Assembly (NCBI GenBank): GCA_900088475.1
Contig: FLMG01003710.1
Span: 426-64,425 of the forward strand
Direction of reading: 5' to 3'
Origin: Hyphochytrium catenoides
Lineage: Eukaryota; Sar; Hyphochytriomycetes; Hyphochytriales; Hyphochytriaceae
DNA: 64,000 bases
Positions 21,676 through 34,700 of the stretch are shown one piece after another (within the stretch, counting starts at the first letter, position 1; the number at the start of each line of letters is the position of its first letter). The translations under genes were made by a program, and so were the position numbers. The notes under the pieces are model-generated. The model was not told the DNA's origin. It saw only the letters and a program-made list of their open reading frames with translations, and made no database searches.

Positions 21676-24600
21676 ATGGATAGCGGGGAATTTTCCTCTC
21701 CTCGAGTTCTTAGTTCTCCCTGGGAGTTGGAAGCAGCTGTTGACAGCTCAGTCCCTATTAGGCAGTTAAGTAAAAAGCAGAGGATTTTGATGATGGCGCA
21801 GAGACTCGTAAGGCGGGGGAAAGAGACAGGAAGGGAAGAATCTGGAGGCGCTACTGCAAGAAGCCCTGCCCCGCTTACTCCGGACCTGACTGGCGAAGCG
21901 TCCACTGAAGACGAATTTCAATCGTTCAAGGGTGACATAGTAGTCCCAATCATAGAGGACACAGGGAGCTTTTACGATCAAGATGGCGTCTATCGCAAGA
22001 GAGAAGATGTATCTAATGATGCGGAATCGGAAGATGGAGGAGGGCCCGATGATCAAGCGGTCTCTAGTCAACCCACAGGTGCATTACACCCACCTATCCC
22101 CTCGCAGAAGAAGAACGAAAGAGGGCAAAAGCATGAGCAAGAGAAGAATCTTAGCCGTTGGTGGAAAAACTGGAAAATCGCTGCGGTTTTCGGCATGTTT
22201 TGGCTCTTCTTTCTCCGTAAGTCTCATTCTCCTTACTGCATGACGTGCGGTCACCTCTCTTGCGCTCTCGCTCTAATAGCTCAGCCTTGATGACAGCAAG
22301 ATACGCTCACATGTTTTGCTTCTCATCCGCCTCCATATAATTCGTGACTCTTCCTCTCGCACCCGACATCACAATAGATGAGGTTTTGAGGTACGTCCAT
22401 GTTTCAATGGTGGAACACTTGCATGCGCACTGACCTCTGTATACCCCTTTTCCCCTGCTCCCCTACCAAAATGTGGCCACATTTATACCACCTCAACCTT
22501 CCGTGTCCATCACTGCCCTCCTCTTGATTTGGCACATTCGTCAACTTACCTTGCGCAACAGCATAGCTGTGGTCATGACTGTATCCTCGCTCGCGCTAAA
22601 AGACGCAGTCGGGAGTTTCCAAACTAAGAGCTCGGACGTAATCGCCGGCCTGGCAAAGGATAATGTTCAAGTGCTGAGTGATAATTTTCAAGGGCTGCGG
22701 CAGGTTTTGACCGAGCAGACGCAAAACAACGTCAGCGCTTACATAGTTAGAACAACATATCCCGCCTTCTCAGTCCGTGATGTAAGACTACACTGGGACC
22801 TTCTCGACCTGATGGGAAATGTCCTTTACCCTTCGTATATATTTCTCTGCCGCGGAATTTCATTCTGAAGATGTCCCTCACCATTGTGAAGTTGTTTTGA
22901 GATCGTTCATGATCCCAGGCTTCAAGGCAGTGCAACCTCTCCTCATACTTCTTACTCCCTATTCCCAAAAAGCTTTCCACGCGTAATGCCCGGCCTACCT
23001 CTTACTCTTTCATACGCTTAGGGATTACTGGCGGGACTAGCTACTGCGCCACTTTTCACAAGCTGGACCCAGCTGACCCCAACCAACTCACTCTCGTTCC
23101 TTAGCCCGTTTATGCAGTTTATTCGGTTTAAAAAGCAGGAGTTTCAGCAGGTCACATATACAATAGGAGTTGGCTTTGACTCAGGTGAGGGCCTAGTTCC
23201 TGTCATTCTTTTCTCAATCCCATGGACCGTCGATCCAACTCCAGTTCGTCTGCTTAAGAAATCTTATTACGGTCCTTACCATTTGAATGTATCGGGGCCG
23301 GAATACTTTTTACTGTTGTTTCTTAACCTGACTGATAAACTCACCGCATTACAGATGGCACCTTCTTTGGCATATCTGCCAACAGAAGTAACTTATCAAT
23401 TTTCGGCCAGACAACTCCAGCTCCTGACTACTTCATGTCGTTGCCAGTGTATACTAATGACCCCAACGGTAGCTGCACTTCTTTGCCACATGCTCACTTG
23501 TACTCCGTTGTCGCTGCTGCTTTCCACTGGACCTCAGACGGCATTGGCCTTAACACTTTCTTCTCCTCCTTCCAGTGCTTCCTTACTGCAACATACCCAA
23601 GATTTTTACGGAAAACAATTACAACGTTTCCACGCCTGGCTGCACCCTTCAGGCTTGGTATTACCAACGTTGTCAGGTAGCGCCCAAGAGTTAAGATGCC
23701 AACTAGTTGGCCTGGTGCTTATCAATTTGTATGACCGTTTGTTCAACCATGATGGGGACAGCTTCGGACAGATCAAACCTCATGTGATCCCAGCCAACCG
23801 CTTCAGAAGATCACTGATTACAATGCTCATGGGCGTGCCTGGTGTAGGTCTCCTTGCTCAGCTACGTGTCATTCCTTTCACTGCGAGCATAGTCCTATAT
23901 CTTGTCCACTGATCCCTAAATTACACCTTGTACATCTAGCTATGTCTAAGCGTCTAAAACTCTCCAGATCGTGCCGTAAGGGAGCTTAACTCACCAGTGC
24001 CCGCCGAGGTTGTTACGGGGACTGCAAGACCTGGAACGTACCCGCTTGGGGCTCCCTTCTGGTCCCCAGTGTATGAGTACGCCTCTGTTTCGGGGCTGGG
24101 TATCACGTTCGGAGTGCCTATTATCTCTGGATCTCCCAGTGGCCCTTCTACTTTTCTTGGGGTTGCGTCGTCAGACCTCTATCTCGACAACCTCTCCAGC
24201 TACATGAGGGCCATTCTCAATGGGACTGTCGTGAAAAATGGCGTGGCTTATATAATGGAACTTAGCACCGTAGATCCTAGCTTTCCCACCAAGCGATATG
24301 CTTCCGGAAAGTTGATTGCGAGCTCAGATCTGACCGAGCCTGTCCTGGTAAGTTTGGGCCCTGTCAAGTGATGATGTTCAGAGGCATACCTTCTTCGACT
24401 ATGTAGGAGTGTACTTTACTGTTAAACAGGCTGTGACATAACCTTCCATTGATACCGCTGATTTTAATTGACTTGCCTCTTCTCCCTGTATCTCTTTGGA
24501 ACTCTGTCATTCATTTGTAAGGTAACACCGTCGGGTCGAACTCTCGTCAATGCGACCGATAGCAGTAACGATCTGATTGCTGGCAGTGCGAACTTGGTGC

Positions 24601-27600
24601 TTGGAACTTACGGCACGTGGCAGGTAAGTGCATAGACGACAAAGGATCAAAGACGGTAAGGCGGAGTTTTGCCTAAAGATGGAGAAAGGCTGGGGCGAGG
24701 GCGGAAGAGCTATTGCACGATGGGTTTGGTTGAACGTCCACAGCAGCGCTTCTTACCTTTGTCCGGCTGTTCCCCCCTCTCCTCGCCCTCCCCAGAATCT
24801 TTCACTCAATGGTACCGGATCCTATTCGTTAGACGGAGGTCCTACCGTGCCATGTCCACCCATTAAGGAGAGAGTTGACTCTGATGTTTCTTCGTTCTGT
24901 GCATACGTTGAATGGAAAAAATGTGGGTCATGCCATAACCTCCCAGAGATGCGTTTTCCCCCATTAACATCATTAGATGGAAACTTCTTCTACCAAATTC
25001 AAGTGCAGATCCTGCCGTTATCCCTCTACTAGTTCCCGCACCCCCTCGTGCTAGGTGAATACAAGTCAAACTAATCTTTCTGTGGCCAAACACAGTTGAG
25101 TTCCCTTTAGAAGCCGGTAATGGTTTAGACTGGGCGCTCTTTATGGTGCTGCCAGACACAGACTTCTTGCAGAGAGCTCGAACTGCAGCTCAAAGCGCTG
25201 GGAACCGAATTAACGCGTTGGCAGAGGGTGAGTAGATAATGGAGACTAGCTTTTACTGGAATGAATGCAGAAGAGACTAAATTGTTAAGAAGGGAGGAAG
25301 GCATGATGGATGGATGCGAAGAGTAGCACACTTAAGAGGAGCAGGAGTTGATGGATGGCGTTGTTAGAAGTTCAAGCGTTGTGTTCCGTCGCACGCTAGC
25401 AGATGTGGGAATGTTATGAAGTCTACTTGTAGGGTACATTTACCAATGTGCCGCTTTTCGTAGACGCGAAGGACGATGTTCAGTCCACTTTAGAGTATAC
25501 CTATATTGTGGCGGCGGTCTGGGTGCTCCTCTCTGGCGGTTTTGCATTCTTGATCTCCTACGGCCTTTCCAAGCCGCTTAAAGTCCTAGCCGGGGATATG
25601 CTTGAGGTTGCCAAACTGAAGTTCGGGTAATGTGTTACTTTTCTGCTCTTCAGCTCTCAAAGCGCTCGGAATGGCTCCCATCCTCCTTCTTAGCCTTTTG
25701 ATCAGTCAACCTCTGCCTCTTGACTCTCCCTCTTTCACCTTTTCTTCATTCTCGCAGTGGTTACCTCCATTTGTTCTTGATTCGCTAGTCTTATAACCCT
25801 ACCCTATCCTTGGTCTCATAAAGTCTCACTCTTTTTCGTTTCTTTTTCTTCAGCCATAGCAAGCCCGAACTATCCTCTCGAATTAGAGAGGTCCATGAGA
25901 TGGGCTTGGCTTACCTGAAAATGAGAGAAGGCTTGGAGGGCTTTGCGCGATTTGTGCCGGAGACTGTAGTGAGGAGGATTGTCTCCGGAGATAGAAAGGT
26001 AGAAGCCTATAGCAGCTACCTTACTCTTCGCTTGGGGTCTTTCTGCACTTTCTCCGCTTCTTTTCTAGTGAGGTTTCCCTGGTCGGCTTTGCCTGTCCTT
26101 CATTGATGTTTGATTGATCATTCTCCGCTAACAACACCTAACAACCACATGACGCAAGGCCTCCAAGTTGTATGTTACACGTCGAAACGTGACGGTTCTT
26201 TTCAGCGATATCAAGAACTTCACCACCATATCAGAGTCAGTACCGCTCTCTGAGCTTATTCAACTCCTTGCCGAGTACCTAGCCCGCATGGCGAGAATCG
26301 TGGAGCGGACACAGGGCACTGTTGGTGAGATAAATCGTAACGATAGTGATAACGGTGTGCAATTCGGGGCTCTTGCACCTTCTCCACACGAGTCGCCTCA
26401 GAAACCTTCTTGACACGTGCCCTATAATCATGCGAAGGCTACCTTGGCAAAGAGAAGGGCCCAAGGGTGCTTGCTTCTCTAGATTTGACCTCATACCCCT
26501 TTCTCTGTTTGACAGGGGATTTCATTGGTGACGGCATTATGGTCTTCTGGAACAGTCCTGATTTGGTTCAAGGCCACGCGGAAAAGGCTTGTGAATGCGC
26601 ACTACTCATGCAGAAAGAGCTGGACAGCTTAAACCAGAGGTGGAGAGAGAGGGGCCTGCCGGCGATTGAAATCAGGATAGGAATCAACTCAGGAGAGGCG
26701 CTGAGCGGGAATATTGGCAGTCCTAACAAGATGAAGGTGCGAAAATACTAATGCGTAGCCTTTCTGTCGTGTCCAAACAGTCCCATTATACGACAACACA
26801 AATATTCAGCCTGCACTCGTCTGAGACTAACTCTACTGCCTCTGTGCGTGCCTTGGTTATTGTGCCTCTAATGCTTATCTACTTCTCTCCCCTTTCATCT
26901 TCCGGTCTTGCGATATAGTTCGGTGTGGTTGGAGACACAGGTAAGCTGAGTCTGTTGCCCACGTCATACGCATGCAATCGACTTCTAACTCGCCTTCTCT
27001 TCGTTGCCTCACACGCCATAGTGAACACAGCTAGTCGAGTAGAGAATATTAACAAGTACTACGGGACCAACACACTCATTACGGAGGCTACACGCGTAAG
27101 AATCAGTGGATTCGTTGTCCGTCCGGTGGATCGTGTCAGAGTAAAGGGTAGGGCTGGCTATACAGAGGTAAGAAGCCATTCATAATGTAAAGGTTAGATG
27201 GAAAGCTAGTTCTCGGCCTCGTTGCTGGATTGTAGACTTTTAATTTGTGCTTCGTTCGTATACTCCGCACACAACGTATACCATGGCCTTTGGCTGGTCT
27301 GTTCGCTCGTCGGCTTGCTGGATTTATCACTACTTAAAAATCCCTGTTTCTTGTCCAGCTTTACGAGCTTGTAGGTCACCAGTCAGAGGCTTCTGCAGCG
27401 GAGACCAAGCTCTCAGCTGTGACCGCTGAGGCATTTCAGCTTTATCTGCATAGAAAGGTGAGATGGATCCATTTATTTTTGTCAGACTCCATCGCTATCG
27501 CCCATATTCCCCTGAGAAGCGGTATTCGGTACTTTTGCGCCGTTGCCTGAAGCTTCTTCTTAGCATCTTCATGTGGAGTTCTCTGACACGCTATCTGTCT

Positions 27601-27774
27601 CTCTTTTGGGTTTGGGCCGCCTAGTTCTCCGGCGCTTTAGCAATGGTAGAGGCTGCACTGGAAGACTATAAGGAGGATGGTCCACTTTCGAAGCTCCGTG
27701 AGCACTGCCTTGCGCTTATGGATACGCCTCCCCCTGCAAACTGGGATGGCGTCACGACGTTCCATGAAAAGTAG
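21676..27774 (+). CDS. Receptor-type class III nucleotidyl cyclase (Cache-TM-cyclase), copy 1
   Basis: Nineteen exons, all in phase: 21676-22216, 22378-22390, 22562-22781, 23022-23184, 23355-23468, 23576-23676, 23807-23843, 23968-24347, 24522-24623, 24796-24838, 25096-25227, 25464-25626, 25854-25998, 26159-26324, 26516-26736, 26919-26940, 27022-27167, 27359-27457 and 27625-27774; 985 residues. Layout: cytosolic N-terminus with PIIEDTGSFYDQDG (about 100-110), first membrane helix at about 170-200, a double-Cache-like extracellular sensor (about 205-615, with NAHGRAWYRAV near 390), second helix at about 622-645, a helical linker, and a cyclase domain at about 719-905. Metal aspartates sit in LFSDIKNFTTIS and FIGDGIMVFW; GDTVNTASRVEN supplies the Asn-Arg pair. 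The frame is open upstream to an acceptor at 21577, and a 31-base exon with ATG at 21420 would fit in phase, so the start may be earlier. Confidence 0.9.
26919..26940 (+). other. 22-base microexon of cyclase copy 1
   Basis: This exon encodes only FGVVGDT, the catalytic beta-hairpin preceding the Asn-Arg pair. It is bounded by TAG acceptor and GTAAGC donor. The mirror copy has the same 22-base exon at 29684-29705. Confidence 0.88.
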
Positions 27775-28769
27775 ACAACCTGGAGGCAAATTTTACGTAT
27801 TCTATCGTGCTTCTACTTTGGGTCTAGATTGCGACTTCGGTTCAAGTTCCTAGGTCGTGAGGGACAACGATTGTCATTTCGCATACTCTTGTATCGGGAT
27901 TCTCTCCCTTCAATCTCCTCTTATCAGATAGAGACAACCTGTTGGGCTTGCTGCCCTTGGGGTCAGTAGCTCGGCATGATCTGTAAATTATGTATAATAG
28001 CTCTTTAAAACGTGATTGAATTAGCTTGTCGTTTTGACAAGCGCATTCCAGCAAGGGCTTGGAAAAATGAATGCGGTGAGAGAGGCTTTTCATAGTAACT
28101 GTCATCAAAGCAGGAAGAGCACCGGAAGGACGAGTATATACGCTTTTCGAAAACCAGTGCGTGGTGGTGGCTCCTTGGAGGGAAAAGGAGAATCTCTACA
28201 CGTAGAGTAACATGGATACTTGTCAGTTCCTATTTAGCTAGGCAGGTCTTGGGCTAGGTAGACCGAAAGCTGACAGTAATATCTTGTCTGCACATCCATC
28301 TTTCTTCGCCAGCTTTTCGTTATGTCAGAACTTGCCTAGCTGAGCTTCTACGTCGTGAGCACTAGGCGACTCATTGGGTCACTAGCTGGCTTATCAAGAA
28401 GGGTCATGGTGGCAGACACTGGTCCTTCTACCATGTGCTCTGTACGAAGAATAAATTATCGCTTATAACCTATTGCAGCCCGATCTCTGCAATACCAAAA
28501 GCAGATGAGCCTCCTGAAGCTAAGTAAGGACATAAATAAGACGATCACACGCATAATTCAAACATTGGCCAGCAAGTAAACCCCAATATGTTGCAGTCAC
28601 GGGGAGAAAGGTTCATATAGGCCATGAGTCACTTGGCGGGGCATCCACTCTACTTCCACTCCAGGAAAACTCGAAGGTTCAGAGCCATAGGATGCAGACA
28701 ATAATGACGGACCACAGGAAAAGACGAGCAGAATGACGACACGAATGCTAGACAGCTGGTCAAGCAGCA
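27775..28769. other. Spacer between the tail-to-tail cyclase genes
   Basis: About 1 kb between two convergent stop codons. No coding signal was seen on either strand. It presumably holds both 3' UTRs and the centre of the inverted duplication. I saw no obvious perfect palindrome at the centre. Confidence 0.5.
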
Positions 28770-31700
28770 CTACTTCTCATGAAACGAAGTAGCGCCGTCC
28801 CAGTTCTTTGGAGGAGGATTAGCGATCAGCTTCTTGCAGTGCTCTCGCAATTTCCACAGGGGCCCGTCGGCTGCAAACCCAGATACAGCGGCCGTTTCTG
28901 CCACCTTCAACGCTTCAACAAACTAGATATAAAGCAAGGACAAGGGACTATGATGTTAGATCTGGTATGCAGTCAGCACCGAGCAATTGACAGAGGTATA
29001 AAGATAGAATAAGAAAACGATAGCCCCTAGCGAGAAAGAGGGGTAGGGGCCAGACGACAGGCGCATGTAACTATTATTTCCCCATTTATATGTACCTGTC
29101 CCTGAAGGTAGAGCTGAAAGGCCTTAGTAGTCACAGCAGCCAACTTTAAATCAGTCTCCGACGCTTCAGCTTGCCGTGCCATTAGTTCATAGAGCTATGG
29201 AAAGATGTCGAGAAAAGGCAGGCACCAGTTTAGTAACAAAGTAACACTCTCTAATAATGTTTGAGGGCAACCAGGAGCCAATTCGTTATTGACAAACGCC
29301 GGAACCGCATCTTCCCTCAAAGCATTAGCAAAAGGAGGTTCGTCAAAGAGCTATTAGGAGCAGGACTTCTTACCTCTGTGAAGCCGGCCCTTCCTTTAAC
29401 TCTCACCCGATCGACGGGACGGACAATGAAACCTTTGATTCTTGATCGTGTGGCCTCGGTTATTAGCTTGTTGGTCCCATAGTACTTGTTGATATTCTCT
29501 ACTCGACTAGCTGTATTCACTAACGAACGGAAGAGAAGGAGGAAGCTGAGCGTGGACTGTATACCTGGCCTCAAGAGCAAAGAAAGAAGACACAGCAAGG
29601 GCATGGTTGATCAAACTCTCCTAGCCGCACGGCAAATGCATCTATGTATACACAAGCGAAAGACCCTCAAAGAGCAGCCCTACCTGTATCCCCAACAACG
29701 CCAAACTGTTCCAGGGTTTAGATATAGGCATGTGGTATGTTTGGAGAAGGGGCGTCGGACATCATGAAGGAGTGACAGCAGTGTGTTAGAACGTCAAGAC
29801 AGAGCTAAGCGTTATGTTAAGGTCTGAGGACAATGAGTAGTTTTTCGTCTCACTTTTCTCCCTACTACTGCTCAAAAAAGGCAGCATGGCCCTCTCCCAC
29901 CTGCCGATAGTTGTCTTACCTTCATCTTATAGGGACTGCCAATGTTGCCGCTAAGAGCGTCTCCTGAGTTAATCCCAATTCTGATCTCTATCTCAGGTAG
30001 GCCCTTTTCCTTCCATTTCTTGTTCAGGCTCTCCAACTCCTTTTGCATCAGCAATGCGCACTCGCAGGCCTTCTCCGGATGTCTGCGCACCAACTCGGGG
30101 CTATTCCAGAAAACCATAATGCCATCGCCAATAAAGTCACCTTGGTCGACGAGCGGGTGCGAATAGAGGATTGAGATAACGGAAGAGGAGAGGTAGAGGG
30201 TCAAGCTTTATACAAAGAACTATGGGAGGGAGGTCCTGAGTCCAGAGATCCCTCCGTCTATAAGTGCCTCCTCTTACCCACAGTGCCTTGTGTGAGCTCT
30301 ACTATCCTGCCCATTCGCGCGAGGTATTCAGCGAGCAGTTGGATAAGTTCAGAGAGAGGTATGGCTTCCGAAATGGTCGTGAAGTTCTTTATGTCACTGA
30401 ACAACACAGTCACATTTCGGCGAGTCACGTAGAGCTTGGATGCCTTCATGGGATAAAAGCATCTCAGAGATCACAGGCTAAGCAACAGCGAAGTTGAAGA
30501 GGCAAGCTTTACTCAGTCACACCAAGAAGCTGGTTTGTCTCGCTAGGGCTAGCACCAATTGGTCTCTCGTTGCACATACTCCAGACCGCCGAGAAGATTG
30601 GCTCTTCCTCACCTTTCTATCTCCTGAGACGATCCTTCGAACGACGGTCTCAGGCACAAAACGCGCAAAGCCCTCAAGACCTTCTCGCATGTTCAGGTAC
30701 GCTGAGCCCATCTCATGCACTTCCCTGATGCGGGATGAGAGCTCGGGCTTCACATCCCTAACTCGTTGATAGCATTGAGAGGCTCATGATGAAAATATGG
30801 ATAAAGGACGAGGAGGTACTGTAGCAATGACGCAGGTAAAGGTGGAAGAAAGAGTTGTTCGGGGTTCGCGGACACGATAGGCACCCGTAGAGTGGGAGAT
30901 GGGTTTTGACAACAGGCGCTGCCGATATGACGACTATGAAGCCAGTGTGCTTACCCAAATCTGAGCTTGGCGACGTCAAGCATATCGTTTGCTAGCACCT
31001 TCAGGGGCTTTGACAAGCCATAAGAGATGAGAAAAGCAAATCCTCCAGAAAGCAGGACCCATGTACCGGCAATCATCAATGTTCGCTTGACGCTACCCGC
31101 GATGTCTTCCTGAGCGTCTAAAAAAGGGATGGAAATATGTAAGCAAGCTCACAGAGTTCATCATCTCTGATCTGTCCCCACGTCTTGTCCCTTCCTCATG
31201 TTCGTCGTAGCTGACCTCTGCTGATGAATCCGCTCACTACCACCTAACCCACTTCATTCTGTCCAACTTTAAAGCTTACTTTTTCCTAATATCTCAATAG
31301 TGGTTTGCGCGTGATTGGCTGCCTCCTTTGCCTGCGCCAGAAACTCCGTGTCTGGAAGGACGATAAAGAGGACCCAATCTAGTCCATTACCTGCTTCCAC
31401 TGGCAATTGGACTACGAAAACGTGGTAGTGGCCATAGCAACAAGTCAGGATAAGGGGCAAGGGAGACTGAGAAAACATAGAGAGATCAGAGAAATCAGTG
31501 CCGGAAGGTATAAAACAATAGAGGCAAAGAAGATGGAGGAGCTCTCAGTCGCTCCACTGGCAAGGACTAATGGCATAATAAGGAATCGCAGAATATTAAC
31601 AGATAGCAGTGGAGGAAAGTATGCATTGGTAGCTTTAGACCCACGTCTGGTCCACCGAATAAAAGCGCAATACGAAAGATTGGAAGGGGATCCGATTCTG

Positions 31701-34700
31701 TCTATGACTGGCTCGCATTGTGTTGCTGGGCCTCGTTCTAAGGAGTAGGAAGCGGTGCCATTCTCAGGAACGCCCTGCGATGCACAAGGTCAAAAGATCA
31801 GGAGACCCACGCATACAGAGACACCAACTTCCCGAAGGGTGATGAGGTCTTTGTAGCTCTCTGTTATCATGAAACTATCCTACCGAAATCAGTCAATTTC
31901 TTCATAATGTCTCTCAACTTAATGACGTCGCCAGGTCACACAGCGCGACCCAATTCTCAACCCATACGGTTCCTGCGAAGTTATTTGTACCTGCCAGTTC
32001 CCGTCATGCATGTTGAGCACCATACTCGCACTGCTGGCGATGAGACTGTTGCTGCTCTCAGTTGCATTGGGGAGGGTCAAGCCGCCACCCGCTGTTGCCT
32101 GGGTGAAAGAAAAGTTAGTTGAAAGATTGCTACAATGAAAGATAAACCGCCACCGTCGCTAGTACAGTTGTAGATCGCTCAGAGAGTTCAACGTGCTTCT
32201 ACTAGCGGTTGAAAGGGAGTTCCGGACAACTTGTCTACCAACTACTTCTTTTCTCGTAGCCTCCAATAGGTTAGTTTTGCCATTTGCAATGTCCTCACGC
32301 GAATCTCTTACTCGTATATATAACTTACCACGACACCTTGGGTCACATCAGAGCTTGCTATAAGCTTGCCAGATGCAATTCTAAGAGAGGGATAATGCGG
32401 CTCTACTGTGGTCAGTTCGACGATGAAAGCCACTCCGGTCTGTACGATCCTTCCGTCAAGAATACCCTTCATGTAGGCTGACAGGTTGTCTAGGTAGAGG
32501 TCAGAGGAAGCTACACCCACAAAGGTGGACGAGGGTCCTGGCGAGGAAGAGATGATGGGCACGCCGAACGTAATGCCCACCCCGGTGGCAGAGGCATACT
32601 CATAGGAAGGGGACCAGAAAGGAGCCCCAAGAGGATACATCCCCGGCGTTGCCGTGCTGCTCACCACTTGAGCAGGGGTGGGCGTGTTCAGTTCCCGGAC
32701 TGAGATATCTATTTATAAGGGGAAACGGCGTCGCGTCAGAGCTATATCATAACCTCAGGAGAGAAAGGTAAGGAGACTACATCCATTGCATACAGACAGG
32801 ATGACCAAGGAAACTTGTTAGTAGTGGACAATGAAGCCAAGCGCACTGAAAAGAGATTTGACTCATATCAGTCCCCACAACCATTGTCAAGAAATGACAA
32901 CACGAGGATGATATCAAGCATGTCTGTGTCTTGTGACTCCAAGCTGATGAAAGTAAGGGTACCACGAAAAGAATAGGATGTAAAAAGGTGAACCTACACC
33001 AGGCGCGCTCGTGCACATTATACTTCGAAACCTTAAGGACGGGCTGATTGGGGTCACAACGAGTCTCATCTCTAAGCAGCTAGAGGTTTCAACGATTAGT
33101 GAGTTTGGATGGGGAAGAAGAGGGGATCGTGGTGAAAGAACTGAAAAAAAGGGTAAGCCGTTGACACCATCTTCTTGTCCTCCATCCTACCTGACATCGC
33201 TGGTAGTACCAAGCTTGGTCCTTGCAGCCTCGCGTGGAGGCGTTGTATTTCACCCCGGTATACTCTTCTGGTATGTTGCAGAAAGGCGCACCTGAATGGC
33301 AAAGAGCATTCCCTCAGCGCCATTTACAAAATATAAAAGCAGCAGCGTAACAATATGGCTTACGGTTAGGGTCATCAGTGAAAACAGGAAGGGACATAAA
33401 GTATTGGGGCGCCGGCAGTGTCTCCATTGATATGGTTGAATTGCTTCTATTCGCCGAGATACCGAAGAAGGTGCCATCTACACCAACAAAAAAAAGTTGA
33501 TAAGGTAATGGTGTTGAGCCCAGTTATAAAGCGATGGATAGGGGAAGAAGGGCAATATTAGCAAGCATGACCAATCAAAGTCAGGACGTAATATGCATGA
33601 ATCTATGATAAGCGCTCTAAGCGGCTAGCGGAAAGTCAAAATTGTAGTGATGAAGCCGTTTCCACCTGCATCAAAACCGACACCAATCTTCACGGTCGCC
33701 TCTTGGAACTCTTGCTTCTTATACCGGATGTACTGCATGTAGGGGTTGAAAAATGAGAGGGAGTTCTCTGGGGTAAGCTGTGTCCAACTGGTGTAGAGAG
33801 GCGGCGATGCCAAACCAGACAGAATGCCCTAAAGCAGAAGAAGAAAATAGAGGCGTAGGTGTTCGTAAGATGGAAAGCTCCTCCGAGTCGCGCATTTGGG
33901 GGCAACCATTGCTGTGTCCTGGGCAAGCTAGCATGCTATGCCGCTAATAAGAACGAGCTAAATGATGACGAGTTCTATTCTTTATCGGCTTCCACAACTC
34001 GTGAAAAGATAAAAACATCCAGCTTAGTAAGACGAGCACGAAGTCATAGTAGACAAGACTTGAGATTGACGGTGTTTCACGCCCTTGTATTCGCCTGTAA
34101 GTTTGTCCTACTCCACCACAGGATATATCGTATAGTGAGAACTTACATCTCTGATCGAGTAGGCCGGATAGGTCGTCCTCACAATGTAGGCGCTAACATT
34201 GTTTCTGGTTTCATCAGCCAACACCTCTTGAAGCGCCTGAAAGGTCTGGTTCAATATCTGGACATTATCCTGGGATAGTGTCCTCAGAACCGATGTACTA
34301 TCGTCCTCAAAGTTCTGGACTGCGCCAATTAAAGCGTACGAAGATACTGAGAGAGTTACAGCAATGCTGTTGAAGAGGCAAAGGAATCAAGGAGGAGGAG
34401 TGTGAGATGTCAGCGTAATCATTGACAGTTAGAAAGAGGTGGTAGGGAGACCTCCCCATTTGTCCAACTAGGTCCCATTTACGACGGACACGACGAAGAG
34501 TGACGAAGTGAAAGTGACAGGAAAGGCTGACCACAAAGGTATCATTGGGTGTGCAAAATATAGTAAGTAAGGCAGAGGTCAGTTAGAGCCAAATAGAGTC
34601 GATCAAAGAAGGCTCTTACCTTACAAGCTCGTCTGTTGTCAAGGATTATTGTGCCCGCACATTGCAGGTCAATTAGTAGAGAAGGAGAAGGAAACATCCG

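Noticed and set aside
24628-25032. Long open reading through an intron of cyclase copy 1
   Set aside because: The paralogue keeps only the 43-base exon here; the rest breaks the Cache domain, so it is intronic.
31407-31748. 113-codon plus-strand frame
   Set aside because: It lies antisense to an intron and exon borders of cyclase copy 2 and has no motif.
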